A stretch of DNA of 64,000 bases from UBA7803 sp041686955 (GCA_041686955.1 JAWLCV010000009.1:17847-81846); one strand, 5' to 3'. Numbered from the stretch's first letter, positions 52,463-62,587 are shown. The notes: generated by a model from the letters alone, not told the origin. Translations and numbers: made by a program.

Positions 52463-53932
52463 ATGAAGGAAACGTCCAGGTTCCATGGGGCTCTGCTGGC
52501 CGCCTGCCTCGCGGCTTTCCCAGTTGCGCCTGCCCATGCCGCGCAGGCCGAGCCGGAAGGCTATCTCGACAGCACCCTGGCCGGTGTCTACGAGCTCGCC
52601 GTGGAGAACGACTACACCATCGCCCAGGCTCGTGCGGAGTACCGGGCGGGTCAGGAGGAGCGCCGGCTGGCGCGGGCCGGCCTGCTGCCGCAGCTGCAGG
52701 GCGGATTCACCTATGCCGAGTCGGAGTCCGAGAGCCGGGCTTCCTTCGCCATCGGCGATCAGATCATCGAGAACGCCAACGACACCGACACCGACCAGGA
52801 GGAATGGGACGTCTCCCTGGTTCAGCCGGTCTTCGACGCCCCCGCCTGGTTCCGCTTTCAGCAGGGCGTCAAGCTCTCCGAGCAGTCCGCGGCCAGCTTC
52901 GCGGCGGCTCAGCAGGATCTGATCCTGCGCACGGTGCGCAGCTACTTCGGGGTCCTGCGCGTGGCAGCGAATCTCAAGGCGTCCCAGGCCCAGGAGTCGG
53001 CCCTGAAGGCTCAGCTCGATCAGGTTCGGCAACGCTTCGACGTGGGCATGGTGGCCATCACGGACGTGCACGAGGCCCAGGCAGGCTACGACCTGGCGGT
53101 GGCTCAACGGTTGGCGGACGAAGGCTCACTGGGGAGCGCGCTGGAGCTGCTGTCGGTGCTGACCGGGCGCTCCCACGGTGAGTTGTGGGTCCTCGAGGAG
53201 GAATTCCCCGTGGTCACCCCGGAGCCCGCGGACAGTGCTGCCTGGGTGGCGTTCGCACTGGAGAACAACTTCGACATCAAGGCGGCCCGGCTGGCGCGCG
53301 AAGCGGCCCGCAAGGGCTCCCGGGCGGCGGCCAGCGAGCACCTGCCCACGGTGGATCTGGCGCTCTCCTACACCGACACCAACCAGGACGTGACCCGTAC
53401 CGATCTCGGCAGCGGGATCACCACTTCGTTCCCCAACGACCAGGAGTTCGGGGTCGTCTCCCTCAACGTGACCCTGCCCCTGTACACCGGCGGCTTCACC
53501 AGCGCCAACCGCCGTCAGGCCGCCGCCCGCTACGAGGCGCAGCTCGCCGGCTACGAGGGCACGGTGCGGACGGTCACCCAGGAAACCCGGGCCAGCCACA
53601 TTCAGGTGCTCTCCGACGTTGCGCGTACCCGTGCCCGCGCGCAGGCGGTGACCTCGACCCGCTCGGCGCTGGAGGCCGCCGAGGTGGGCTACGACGTGGG
53701 CACCCGGAACGTGGTGGACGTGCTCCAGGCCCAGCAGGCCTATTTCTCAGCGGTACGTGATTACGAGAACAGCATCATCGACTACGTGGTCGATCTGGCG
53801 GTGCTGAAGCGGCTCTCCGGAACTCTGAGTCCGGAGGACGTCTATGAGCTGAATCAATGGCTGGCCAAGCCGCCGGAGCCTACCCTGTCCGGCACGTCGT
53901 CCCGCCGGCCGGCTGGCGGTGACGGGTCTTGA
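52463..53932 (+). CDS. tolC: outer membrane efflux/secretion channel TolC
   Basis: A 489-residue outer membrane factor. A signal peptide ends at about APAHA-AQ. Two repeats of the coiled-coil/barrel unit are visible; TDVHEAQAGYDLAV (near residue 206) and VVDVLQAQQAYFSAVRDYENSI (partly quoted) at the equivalent place in the second half are the classic OEP motifs. It would pair with multidrug or type I exporters. The 88 bases before it contain an AT-richer stretch with repeated TTAAGG, a possible control site. Confidence 0.95.
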   Translation: MKETSRFHGALLAACLAAFPVAPAHAAQAEPEGYLDSTLAGVYELAVENDYTIAQARAEYRAGQEERRLARAGLLPQLQGGFTYAESESESRASFAIGDQIIENANDTDTDQEEWDVSLVQPVFDAPAWFRFQQGVKLSEQSAASFAAAQQDLILRTVRSYFGVLRVAANLKASQAQESALKAQLDQVRQRFDVGMVAITDVHEAQAGYDLAVAQRLADEGSLGSALELLSVLTGRSHGELWVLEEEFPVVTPEPADSAAWVAFALENNFDIKAARLAREAARKGSRAAASEHLPTVDLALSYTDTNQDVTRTDLGSGITTSFPNDQEFGVVSLNVTLPLYTGGFTSANRRQAAARYEAQLAGYEGTVRTVTQETRASHIQVLSDVARTRARAQAVTSTRSALEAAEVGYDVGTRNVVDVLQAQQAYFSAVRDYENSIIDYVVDLAVLKRLSGTLSPEDVYELNQWLAKPPEPTLSGTSSRRPAGGDGS

Positions 53933-53974
53933 CCGGCCGTGTAGAGTAGTCCTCCGAGAGGAAGTACCGGAAGC

Positions 53975-54418
53975 ATGCTGAAGAAGCGATACCGTATCGA
54001 CCTGCCGGCGCACATGGCGGAATGCGACGCCAACTACCTGCGCCTGATGAAACTGTTCCCGGCGCTCCGGGAGGAGGACGTCAGCGCGTTCGGCGTGGTG
54101 CTGGGCGAGCATCCCTACCACGTCGAGCTGCGGGTGCGCGAGCGCGGTCCGTACACCACCCTGGTGGAGCTGCTTCAGCTTCCGGATGCGCCGTGGAACC
54201 CGCGGCCGCGGATGCTGGTACGGTTGTACCACGACGCTCGCAGCGCCGAGGTCGTGGAGTGCCACGGCGCCCGGCACTTCCGCCCGGTCTACGACTACCC
54301 CAATCAGCACATGCATCTGCCGGACGAGAAGGCTCAGGTGAACCGGTTCCTCACCGAGTTCCTGTCCATGTGCCTGCGCCACGGCCTGGCCACCTCGGAG
54401 CCGGTACCGGCCGGGTGA
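53975..54418 (+). CDS. yqiB: DUF1249 family protein (YqiB-like)
   Basis: A 147-residue protein starting MLKKRYRIDLPAHMAECDANY and matching DUF1249 throughout (the RPRMLVRLYHDA segment and YPNQHMHLPDEKAQVNRFL, partly quoted, near residue 110). Function is unknown. It lies between tolC and cpdA, the conserved gammaproteobacterial order, and overlaps cpdA by four bases. Confidence 0.93.
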   Translation: MLKKRYRIDLPAHMAECDANYLRLMKLFPALREEDVSAFGVVLGEHPYHVELRVRERGPYTTLVELLQLPDAPWNPRPRMLVRLYHDARSAEVVECHGARHFRPVYDYPNQHMHLPDEKAQVNRFLTEFLSMCLRHGLATSEPVPAG

Positions 54419-55209
54419 GCGCGGTGGCGCCGCTGCGGGTGCTGCACATCACCGACACCCATCTGCTCGCGGAGCCCGGAGCACGGCTGCTCGGGGTCGA
54501 CACCGCCGAGACCCTGGCCGCGGTGCTGGGACAGGCCATGTCGCAGCGCATCCCGGACGTGATCCTGGCCACCGGGGATCTGGCCCACGAACCGTCGCCG
54601 CCCACCTACGCGCGCTTCCGGCAGATCGTCGACGACGCCTTCCGGGGGCCGGTGCTGCATCTCCCGGGCAACCACGATCTGCTGGCGCCAATGGCGCCCC
54701 TGCTCTGCGAGCCGCCGTCCCTGGCCGTGGGCTCCTGGGAGATCCTGGGCTTCGACACCCACGTGGACCACCGGACGGAGGCGGCGCTGGGCGTCCGGGG
54801 GCGCCGTGCGCTCGAGGCGCGGATCCGTGGCTCCAGCGCCCGTTTCCTCCTGCTTGCCTGTCATCATCCGCCCGTGGCGGTGGGCTGCCCCTGGCTCGAC
54901 AAAGACTGCATCCCCGAGGGGCACGAGCTGTTAGAATCCTGCGCGGCGCACCCGCGCGTGCGCGGCCTGGTGTTCGGCCACGTTCACCAGCAGGTGGAGA
55001 CGGCCCACGGTCCGGTGGCGGTGCTCGGCACCCCGTCCACCTGCTTCCAGTTCGAGCCCGGCTCGCGGAGCTTCGCCATCGACCGCTCTGCGCGCACCGG
55101 AGTTCCGGGCTATCGCTGGCTGGAGCTGCATCCGGATGGCGCCCTCACCAGCGAAACCCACAGGCTCACCGGCTTCGAGTTGAGCATCGATTTGTCTGAC
55201 AGGTCCTGA
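54415..55209 (+). CDS. cpdA: 3',5'-cyclic-AMP phosphodiesterase
   Basis: A 264-residue metallophosphoesterase that hydrolyses cAMP. All metal-binding motifs are present in order: ITDTHLL, ATGDLAHE, LPGNHD, CHHPPVAVG and FGHVHQQ. GTG start overlaps the DUF1249 stop (GTGA); parE begins five bases after its stop. It would oppose the class III cyclase encoded at 19.8 kb. Confidence 0.95.
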   Translation: MSAVAPLRVLHITDTHLLAEPGARLLGVDTAETLAAVLGQAMSQRIPDVILATGDLAHEPSPPTYARFRQIVDDAFRGPVLHLPGNHDLLAPMAPLLCEPPSLAVGSWEILGFDTHVDHRTEAALGVRGRRALEARIRGSSARFLLLACHHPPVAVGCPWLDKDCIPEGHELLESCAAHPRVRGLVFGHVHQQVETAHGPVAVLGTPSTCFQFEPGSRSFAIDRSARTGVPGYRWLELHPDGALTSETHRLTGFELSIDLSDRS

Positions 55210-55214
55210 CACGT

Positions 55215-57110
55215 ATGGCAGAAGCCAAGTACTCGGCGGAATCACTTCAGGTGCTTTCCGGGCTGGAGCCGGTGCGCCGGCGCCCGGGGATGTACACCGA
55301 CACCACCCGGCCCAACCATCTGGTGCAGGAGGTGGTGGACAACAGCGTCGACGAGGCGCTGGCGGGCTACGCCCGGCAGATCGACGTGACCCTGTTCAGG
55401 GACGGCTCGGTGGAGGTGATCGACGACGGCCGCGGCATGCCCGTGGACGTCCACCCGAAGTTCAAGGTGTCGGGAGTCGAGCTGATCCTCACGCGCCTCC
55501 ACGCCGGCGGCAAGTTCGACAAGACCAATTACAACTTCTCCGGCGGCCTCCACGGCGTCGGCGTGTCGGTGGTCAATGCCCTTTCGGACTGGCTGGAGGT
55601 GGAGGTCCGGCGCGACGGCCAGGTCTACCGGCAGCGCTACGAGCACGGCAAGCCCGTGAGCAAGCTCGAGGTGGTGGACACGGTGGGCAAACGCAACACC
55701 GGCACCCGGGTCCGGTTTCTCCCGGAGGCCGGCTACTTCGATTCGCCGAGGATCTCGGTCTCGCGGCTGAAGCACCTGCTGAAAGCCAAAGCCGTGCTCT
55801 GCCCCGGGCTGCAGGTGGCCCTCACGGTGGAGGCGGATCCGGAGCAGAACGCCACTTGGCTGTTCGAGGAGGGTCTGAAGGGCTACCTCGAGGAAGCGCT
55901 GGCCGGGGCGGAGACGGTGCCCGATCAGCCGTTCATGCAGAACGCCGAGGGCAACCAGGAGGCGGTGGACTGGGCCGTGCTCTGGGTGGTGGACGGCAGC
56001 GATCTGGTGACGGAGTCCTACGTCAACCTGATCCCCACCCCCCAGGGCGGCACCCACGTCAACGGCCTGCGCAGCGGTCTCACCGAGGCCATGAAGGAGT
56101 TCTGCGAGTTCCGGGATCTGCTTCCCCGGGGCGTCAAGCTCACCGGGGACGATCTCTGGGAGCAGTGCGCGTACGTTCTGTCCGCGAAGCTGGCCGACCC
56201 CCAGTTCTCGGGCCAGACCAAGGAGAAGCTCTCGTCGCGCCAGTCGGCGGCGTTCGTCGGCGGCGTCGCCAAGGACGCCTTCAGCCTGTGGCTGAACGAG
56301 CACCCTCAGGAGGGGGAGCGGCTGGCGGAGCTGGTGATCGCCAACGCGCAGCGCCGGGTTCAGGCGAGCAAGAAGGTGGCGCGCAAGAAGGTCACCGCAG
56401 GACCGGCCCTGCCCGGCAAGCTGGCCGATTGCTCCGGCCAGGATGCCGCGCGGGCGGAGCTGTTCCTGGTGGAAGGCGATTCCGCGGGCGGTTCCGCCAA
56501 GCAGGCCCGGGACCGGGAGTTCCAGGCCGTGATGCCGCTGCGCGGCAAGATCCTCAACACCTGGGAAGTGGCGCCGGCGGAGGTGCTCGCCTCCCAGGAG
56601 GTTCACGACATCTCCGTGGCCATCGGCGTGGACCCCGGCTCGAAGGATCTCTCCGGTCTGCGCTACGACAAGGTCTGCATCCTCGCCGACGCCGACTCCG
56701 ACGGCGCCCACATCGCCACCCTCTTGTGCGCCCTGTTCGTGCGCCACTTCCGGCCGCTGGTGGAGGCCGGCCACGTGTTCATCGCCATGCCGCCGCTGTA
56801 CCGCATCGACGTGGGCAAGGAGGTCTACTACGCCCTCGACGAGTCCGAGAAGGAAGGCGTGCTCGACCGCATCGCCGCGGAGAAGAAGCGGGGCAGCGTC
56901 TCCGTGCAGCGCTTCAAGGGGCTCGGCGAGATGAACCCCCTGCAGCTCCGCGAGACCACCATGGATCCCGACACCCGTCGGCTGGTGCAGCTCACCATCG
57001 ACGACGACAAGGGCACCGACGACGTGATGGACATGCTCCTGAACCGCAAGCGCGCTCCGGACCGGCGAAGCTGGCTGGAGTCGAAGGGGGATCAGGCGAC
57101 GCTGGAATAG
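55215..57110 (+). CDS. parE: DNA topoisomerase IV subunit B
   Basis: A 631-residue GyrB/ParE-type ATPase; the length fits ParE (E. coli 630), not the longer GyrB. The GHKL ATP site shows EVVDNSVDEAL and GGLHGVGVSVVNAL; the TOPRIM domain shows LVEGDSAGGSAKQARDREFQ and DADSDGAHI. It decatenates daughter chromosomes with ParC. Only five bases separate it from cpdA, so it may share that transcript. Repeat copy 4 lies between it and parC. Confidence 0.97.
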   Translation: MAEAKYSAESLQVLSGLEPVRRRPGMYTDTTRPNHLVQEVVDNSVDEALAGYARQIDVTLFRDGSVEVIDDGRGMPVDVHPKFKVSGVELILTRLHAGGKFDKTNYNFSGGLHGVGVSVVNALSDWLEVEVRRDGQVYRQRYEHGKPVSKLEVVDTVGKRNTGTRVRFLPEAGYFDSPRISVSRLKHLLKAKAVLCPGLQVALTVEADPEQNATWLFEEGLKGYLEEALAGAETVPDQPFMQNAEGNQEAVDWAVLWVVDGSDLVTESYVNLIPTPQGGTHVNGLRSGLTEAMKEFCEFRDLLPRGVKLTGDDLWEQCAYVLSAKLADPQFSGQTKEKLSSRQSAAFVGGVAKDAFSLWLNEHPQEGERLAELVIANAQRRVQASKKVARKKVTAGPALPGKLADCSGQDAARAELFLVEGDSAGGSAKQARDREFQAVMPLRGKILNTWEVAPAEVLASQEVHDISVAIGVDPGSKDLSGLRYDKVCILADADSDGAHIATLLCALFVRHFRPLVEAGHVFIAMPPLYRIDVGKEVYYALDESEKEGVLDRIAAEKKRGSVSVQRFKGLGEMNPLQLRETTMDPDTRRLVQLTIDDDKGTDDVMDMLLNRKRAPDRRSWLESKGDQATLE

Positions 57111-57223
57111 CGCTGTTCGCTCTCCGCTAACCGCTAGCCGCTATCCGCTAGAGCGGTGAAGCCAGCGCCCGGTTCGTCTTTCCGGCGGACAGCGGACAGC
57201 GGACGGCGGATAGCGGACAGCGA
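57111..57223 (+). repeat. heptad-armed palindromic repeat, copy 4
   Basis: It begins at the base after the parE stop. The left arm (57111-57155) has about six CCGCTNT-type units, the right arm (57184-57223) about six AGCGGAC-type units. The core TAGAGCGGTGAAGCCAGC and CGGTTCGTCTTTCCGGCG is the most diverged of the four. Left and right arms are complementary only in part. Confidence 0.75.
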
Positions 57224-57255
57224 ACTTCTCAACCACCGAATCAGCTCGAGTACAC

Positions 57256-59499
57256 ATGGCCACCGAGAATCAAGATTTCGAGAAGCTGCCGCTTCGCACC
57301 TACACCGAAAAAGCGTACCTGGACTACTCCATGTACGTCATCAACGACCGTGCCCTCCCCCACATCGGCGACGGCCTGAAGCCCGTCCAGCGGCGGATCA
57401 TCTACGCCATGGGGGAGCTGAACCTCGCCAGCACCGCCAAGTACATGAAGTCGGCGCGCACGGTGGGGGACGTGCTCGGCAAGTTCCATCCGCACGGTGA
57501 CAGCGCCTGCTACGAGTCCATGGTGTTGATGGCCCAGCCGTTCTCGTTCCGCTACCCGCTGGTGGACGGCCAGGGCAACTGGGGCGCGCCGGACGATCCC
57601 AAGTCCTTCGCCGCCATGCGCTACACGGAAGCCAGGCTCTCCCGTTACGCCGAGCTGCTGCTCTCGGAGATTCGCCAGGGCACCGTGGATTACGTGCCCA
57701 ACTTCGACGGCACCTTGAACGAGCCCAAGCTGCTGCCGGCGCGGGTGCCCTTCGTGCTGCTGAACGGCAGCACGGGCATCGCCGTGGGCATGGCCACGGA
57801 CATTCCCCCCCACAACCTCAACGAGGTGGTCAGCGCCTGCATTCACCTGCTGGACGATCCGAAGGCGACCGTGGCCGATCTGATGACCCACATTCGTGGG
57901 CCGGACTTCCCTTCGGAAGCGATGATCATCACCCCGGAGGAGGACATCCGGCAGATCTACGAGAGCGGCCGCGGCACCGTCAAGGCCCGGGCCCTGTGGC
58001 AGAAGGAGTCGGGGGACGTGGTGGTGACGGCGCTGCCCCACCAGGCGTCACCGGCGAAGATTCTCGAGCAGATCGCTCAGCAGATGCAGGCGAAGAAGCT
58101 CCCCATGCTGGCGGATCTCCGTGACGAGTCGGACCACGAGAACCCGACCCGGCTGGTGCTGGTGCCCCGGTCGAACCGGGTGGACGTGGAGCGGCTCATG
58201 TCTCACCTGTTCGCCACCACGGATCTGGAGAAGAGCTACCGGATCAACCTCAACCTCATCGGCCTGGATCAGCGGCCGCGGGTGAAGAACCTGCGGGAGA
58301 TCCTGGAGGAGTGGCTGGCTTACCGCCAGCAGACCGTGACCCGGCGGCTCCAGTTCCGCCTGGAGAAGATCAACGAGCGCCTGCACGTCCTCGAGGGGCT
58401 GCTGATCGCCTACCTCAACCTGGACGAGGTGATCCGCATCATCCGCGAGGAGGACGAGCCGAAGCAGGCGCTGATGCGCAAGTTCGCGCTCAGTGACATT
58501 CAGGCCACGGCGATCCTCGATCTGCGCTTGCGCCAGCTCGCCCGGCTCGAGGAGATGAAGCTCAAGGGTGAGAAGGACGAGCTCGAGGGGGAGCGGGCCG
58601 ACATCGAGAAGACGCTCGGCTCCAAGGCGCGGCTCAAGACCCTGATCAAGAAGGAGCTGCTCGCGGACGCAAAGACCTACGGCGATCCGCGCCGCTCTCC
58701 GCTCGAGGTGGCGGAGGATGCCGCCGCCTACAGCGAAGAGGATCTCATCAGCAACGAGCCCATCACCGTGGTTCTCTCGGACAAGGGCTGGGTGCGCGCG
58801 GCCAAGGGTCACGAGCTCGATCCCGCGGAGCTCGGCTACCGGGGCGGCGACAAATACGGCGACTCCGCCCGGGGCCGCACGAACGATGCGCTGGTGTTTC
58901 TGGATTCCACCGGCCGCAGCTACTCGGTGGCGCCCCATACCCTGCCGTCGGCCCGGGGCCAGGGCGAGCCGTTGACCGGCCGCCTCAAGCCGCCGCCGGG
59001 AGCGCGCTTCGTGGGGGTGGCGCTCGGGCCGCCGGATTCCAAGGTGCTGCTGGCGAGCAATGCCGGGTTCGGCTTCGTCTGCACCCTGCAGGACATGGTC
59101 AGCAAGAACAAGGCCGGAAAGGCCGTGCTGTCCGTGGGCAAGGACGGCATGGCCCTGAAGCCGGTGCAGTTACCGCCGACGGCGCCCGTTTCCGTGGTGG
59201 CGGTGACGAATCAGGGCCGAATGCTGGTGTTCCCGCTCGCGGAGCTGCCGGAGCTGGCGCGCGGCAAGGGCAACAAGCTGATCAACGTGCCCGCGGCGGC
59301 GTTCAAATCGGGGGAGGAAGCGGTGGTGGCCGTGGCGGCGGTCGGCGACGGGGACGAGCTGCTGGTGCTGGCGGGCCAGCGCCACCTGCGGCTGAAACCC
59401 AAGGATCTGGAAAACTACATGGGCGAGCGGGCGCGGCGTGGCCGCAAGCTGCCCCGGGGCTTTCAGAAAGTGGATGGGCTCGAAGTCGCTTCCCGTTGA
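57256..59499 (+). CDS. parC: DNA topoisomerase IV subunit A
   Basis: A 747-residue ParC. The DNA-cleaving tyrosine is Y123 in AAMRYTEARL. In the quinolone-resistance-determining region HPHGDSACYE, S83 and E87 correspond to E. coli S80 and E84 and are the sensitive residues. The C-terminal beta-pinwheel is short, as in ParC rather than GyrA. Start ATG 32 bases after repeat copy 4. The last 37 bases overlap the next gene on the opposite strand. Confidence 0.97.
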   Translation: MATENQDFEKLPLRTYTEKAYLDYSMYVINDRALPHIGDGLKPVQRRIIYAMGELNLASTAKYMKSARTVGDVLGKFHPHGDSACYESMVLMAQPFSFRYPLVDGQGNWGAPDDPKSFAAMRYTEARLSRYAELLLSEIRQGTVDYVPNFDGTLNEPKLLPARVPFVLLNGSTGIAVGMATDIPPHNLNEVVSACIHLLDDPKATVADLMTHIRGPDFPSEAMIITPEEDIRQIYESGRGTVKARALWQKESGDVVVTALPHQASPAKILEQIAQQMQAKKLPMLADLRDESDHENPTRLVLVPRSNRVDVERLMSHLFATTDLEKSYRINLNLIGLDQRPRVKNLREILEEWLAYRQQTVTRRLQFRLEKINERLHVLEGLLIAYLNLDEVIRIIREEDEPKQALMRKFALSDIQATAILDLRLRQLARLEEMKLKGEKDELEGERADIEKTLGSKARLKTLIKKELLADAKTYGDPRRSPLEVAEDAAAYSEEDLISNEPITVVLSDKGWVRAAKGHELDPAELGYRGGDKYGDSARGRTNDALVFLDSTGRSYSVAPHTLPSARGQGEPLTGRLKPPPGARFVGVALGPPDSKVLLASNAGFGFVCTLQDMVSKNKAGKAVLSVGKDGMALKPVQLPPTAPVSVVAVTNQGRMLVFPLAELPELARGKGNKLINVPAAAFKSGEEAVVAVAAVGDGDELLVLAGQRHLRLKPKDLENYMGERARRGRKLPRGFQKVDGLEVASR

Positions 59500-60686
59500 G
59501 CGAGCACCTGCTCCGCCTGCCCGGCGACGAGGGCGTCCGCCTCGGGTTCGAGTCCGGTGGCCAGCAGGCAGCCGGCGTCGCTGGTGTGGAGCTCGTCGAG
59601 CAGGGGGTTCGCCAGCGGCCGGGTGGTGACGCCGTGCGCCGTGGACAGGGCCCGGGCGCAGGGGGCGGAGAGCGCCAGCGTGGTCTCCGGGGCCAGTGCG
59701 GAGAGCAGGGCGGCGTCCGATACGGCGTCGTCCTCCAGCCCCGGTGCCTCGCCTTCCGGGCACCATGCCAGGTTCAGCCCCAGCCGATAGACGCCGTAGG
59801 GCGCCTGGTCCCGTAGCAGGCGGGCCAGCAGGAAGGCCCCGCACAGCACCTGGAACGGCCGGTCGGGGTCGTCGGCGGGGTCGTGCATGGGGTCGAAGTC
59901 CACCAGCACGCCCACCCCGGGCAGCGTCGCCACCCGCGCCCCGTAGAAGGCGGCCACGGCCTCGGCCAGCTCGAGGCCGAGCGACAGCTCGAAGTCGCGC
60001 TGGCTGGCGGTGAGACTGAACTGGTTGTAGAGATTGACCGCCAGCAGGAAGTGGCAGACCGGCGGGGCCGGTTCCGCCTCCTCTTCCGCCGCGGCTGGCA
60101 TGGGCTCCTCCGCGGGCTCCGCGCGCTGCGCCGGCACCGGTAGCTCGAGCCAGCTCGGCCGCCGCGGCAGCAGGGCCGCCAGCTCCCCGCGGCGGGCAGC
60201 CCCGGCCACCGACCAGGAAACCGCCACGGCGAACGGCACCAGCAGCACCGCCGCCAGCACTGCCAGGGTGCGGCCGCGATGGGGCTGGCGGAACGCCCGG
60301 GGCTGCAGGAAGACGCGGACGTAGCCTACGATGCTCTCGTCGATGACCACCGGCGCGCTGTACTGCGGCCCCTCCAGCGTACCGGTGCTCGCCAGCACCC
60401 GGTCGTCGGCCGAGTAGCTGGCGATGCCGGCGACTTCCGGCAGGTCCGCCAGGCGGTTCCCCAGCACCGCCAGGTGCATGCGGTTCTGGGACAGCAGCGG
60501 CTCCACCGCCAGCCCGGCCAGCGCCTGGGCCGTGGCGGTGCCGAATCGGTCGACCCGGGCCTGATCGGACTCGGTGAAACGAAGAATGAGGTGCAGGGTC
60601 ACGAGACAGAGCAGGGTGGCGGCGAACGCCGCCAGAAGGACCGTCCGGTCCGGTTTGACGAGGTCTGACCAAGACGTTAGCTTCAC
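59463..60686 (-). CDS. AhpA/Smp-like membrane protein
   Basis: A 407-residue protein. An N-terminal membrane helix (about residues 13-34), a periplasmic stretch of about 100 residues and a second membrane helix (TLAVLAAVLLVPFAVAVSW) are followed by a proline/glutamate-rich linker and a cytosolic domain. Divergent placement next to serB is that of E. coli smp (ytjB/ahpA) and an equivalent Pseudomonas gene, which is the main basis of the name. GTG start. No catalytic motif is seen. Its 3' end overlaps parC by 37 bases. Confidence 0.75.
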   Translation of the reverse strand: MKLTSWSDLVKPDRTVLLAAFAATLLCLVTLHLILRFTESDQARVDRFGTATAQALAGLAVEPLLSQNRMHLAVLGNRLADLPEVAGIASYSADDRVLASTGTLEGPQYSAPVVIDESIVGYVRVFLQPRAFRQPHRGRTLAVLAAVLLVPFAVAVSWSVAGAARRGELAALLPRRPSWLELPVPAQRAEPAEEPMPAAAEEEAEPAPPVCHFLLAVNLYNQFSLTASQRDFELSLGLELAEAVAAFYGARVATLPGVGVLVDFDPMHDPADDPDRPFQVLCGAFLLARLLRDQAPYGVYRLGLNLAWCPEGEAPGLEDDAVSDAALLSALAPETTLALSAPCARALSTAHGVTTRPLANPLLDELHTSDAGCLLATGLEPEADALVAGQAEQVLAQREATSSPSTF

Positions 60687-60739
60687 GCGGGCCGATCGCT
60701 CCGGGCGGTTCAGGGAAGTCGAGAGACAAGGCGGTATCT

Positions 60740-61969
60740 TTGGCCAGCGAGATAGTACTGGTAAACGTTTCCGGTGAGGACCAGCCCGGCCTGATGGCCA
60801 TGTTGACATCCGCCTTGGCGCAATATCAAGTGCGGGTGCTGGACGTGGGCCAGGCGGTGATTCACGACGAGCTCAACGTGGGTCTGCTGGTTCAGATCAT
60901 GGACAGCGCCGACACCGCGGCGGTGATGAAGGACCTGCAGTTCAAGACGCGGGAGCTCGGTATCGCCGTTCGCTTCACCCCCATCTCCGAATCGGATTAT
61001 CACGACTGGGTGGCGAGCCAGGGCAAGCCGCGCTACATCGTCACCCTGCTCTCCGCGGGCTTCACCGGCGAGCAGCTCGCTGCGGTCACCCACATCGTTC
61101 ACAGCTACGGATTGAACATCGACTCCATCCGCCGGCTCTCCGGGCGGGTACCGCTGACCCGCCATGCCGGTCACGCCCGCACCAGCATCGAGATGAGTCT
61201 GCGCGGCGTGGTGCCCGATGCCGAGGCGCTGAAGGCGGAGCTCATGGAGGCCGCCGATCGGTTGGTGTTCGACTTCAGCGTTCAGGAGGACACCGTATTC
61301 CGGCGCAACCGGCGGCTGGTGGCCTTGGACATGGACTCCACCCTCATCGACGCCGAGGTCATCGACGAGCTGGCCCGGCTCCACGGGGTGGGCGAGCAGG
61401 TGTCCGCCATCACCGAGCGCGCCATGCGCGGCGAACTCAAGTTCCGCGACAGCTTCCGCGCCCGGGCGGCGCTGCTGAAAGGCCTGCCCGAGTCCGCCCT
61501 CGAGCGGGTGGCGGAGACCGTGGCCCTGAACGAGGGCGCGCACCGGCTGATCAAGGCGCTGAAGATGTTCGGCTACAAGACCGCCATCATCTCCGGCGGC
61601 TTCCAGTACGTGGGCGAGCACCTGCAGCGGCAGCTCGGCATCGACTACGTGTTCGCCAATCGCCTGGTGATCCGCGACGGAATCATGACCGGCGAGGTGG
61701 ATGGGCCCATCATCGATGCGGAGCGCAAAGCCGAGTTGCTGCTGGAGATCGCCCGCCGGGAGGGCATTTCCCGGCAGCAGACCATCGCGCTGGGAGACGG
61801 CGCCAACGACCTGCCCATGCTGAGCGCCGCCGGTCTCGGCATCGCCTATCACGCCAAGCCGCTGGTGCGGGAGACGGCGAGTCACGCCATTTCCAACTTC
61901 GGCCTGGACAGCGTGCTGTATCTGCTGGGGTTCAGCGACCGGGATATCGAAGCGGTGCTCGACGACTGA
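60740..61969 (+). CDS. serB: phosphoserine phosphatase, ACT-domain type
   Basis: A 409-residue SerB that makes serine from phosphoserine. Two N-terminal ACT-like segments (about residues 1-180, opening IVLVNVSGEDQPGLMAML) precede a HAD phosphatase: nucleophile D197 in DMDSTLIDAE, SGGF in motif II, and GDGANDLPML in motif IV. The long ACT-bearing form resembles Pseudomonas and mycobacterial SerB. TTG is the only start that fits; an AAGG lies nine bases upstream. Confidence 0.96.
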   Translation: MASEIVLVNVSGEDQPGLMAMLTSALAQYQVRVLDVGQAVIHDELNVGLLVQIMDSADTAAVMKDLQFKTRELGIAVRFTPISESDYHDWVASQGKPRYIVTLLSAGFTGEQLAAVTHIVHSYGLNIDSIRRLSGRVPLTRHAGHARTSIEMSLRGVVPDAEALKAELMEAADRLVFDFSVQEDTVFRRNRRLVALDMDSTLIDAEVIDELARLHGVGEQVSAITERAMRGELKFRDSFRARAALLKGLPESALERVAETVALNEGAHRLIKALKMFGYKTAIISGGFQYVGEHLQRQLGIDYVFANRLVIRDGIMTGEVDGPIIDAERKAELLLEIARREGISRQQTIALGDGANDLPMLSAAGLGIAYHAKPLVRETASHAISNFGLDSVLYLLGFSDRDIEAVLDD

Positions 61970-62083
61970 GCACTCAGCCCGGGGACAGCTCCGGCTGTGC
62001 TCATGAGCGGTTCACGTATAGCAGTCTGCCCCGCGGCTGGCAAGCGCGCTACGCTCTCCTGCGGCATATTCGAGGGAGAAGCC

Positions 62084-62587
62084 ATGACGACGATTCACCT
62101 TGTGGAAGGGCCGGTCGGGGCCGGCAAGTCGACCTTCGCTGCGCGGCTTTCGGCCGATCACGCGGCACCCCATCTGGACCTGGACGAGTGGATGGTGACC
62201 CTCTTCAGCCCCGACAGGCCGGGCACCGGCTTCGTCGCGTGGTACTCGCAGCGCAAGCAGCGCTGCATCGAGCAGATCTGGCACGTGACCTGCGAGCTGA
62301 TGCGATCCGGCACGAGCGTGGTGCTGGAACTGGGGCTGGTGCAGAGGCAGGCCCGTGAAGAGTTCTATCAGCGGGTCGATGCTTCCGGCTACGAGCTCGC
62401 GATCTACGTGCTGGACGCGCCGGAGGAGGAGCGGCGGCGGCGGGTTCGCGAGCGCAACGGGGGTGCTGGGGGCACGTTCAAGATGCAGGTCACGGACGAA
62501 ATCTTCGACATCGCCAGCCGCGCCTGGGAGCCACCGGACCCCGTGGAGTGCGCCGAGCGACCGATCCGGCTGATATCCGCGCTGTAG
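62084..62587 (+). CDS. P-loop kinase / AAA-type ATP-binding protein
   Basis: A 167-residue nucleoside-kinase-like protein. Walker A is EGPVGAGKSTFA (residues about 8-19), and acidic pairs in LDLDEW (near 30) and LELGLVQR supply a Walker B-like strand; a lid stretch EERRRRVRERN is rich in arginine. It resembles small predicted kinases near the zeta-toxin/Chloramphenicol phosphotransferase group, but no antitoxin lies beside it and no substrate can be named. ATG start with GGGAGAA upstream. Confidence 0.8.
   Translation: MTTIHLVEGPVGAGKSTFAARLSADHAAPHLDLDEWMVTLFSPDRPGTGFVAWYSQRKQRCIEQIWHVTCELMRSGTSVVLELGLVQRQAREEFYQRVDASGYELAIYVLDAPEEERRRRVRERNGGAGGTFKMQVTDEIFDIASRAWEPPDPVECAERPIRLISAL

Noticed and set aside
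62084..62587. The P-loop protein as a zeta toxin of a toxin-antitoxin pair
   Set aside because: No small antitoxin gene sits beside it and the zeta-specific substrate residues cannot be confirmed by eye.
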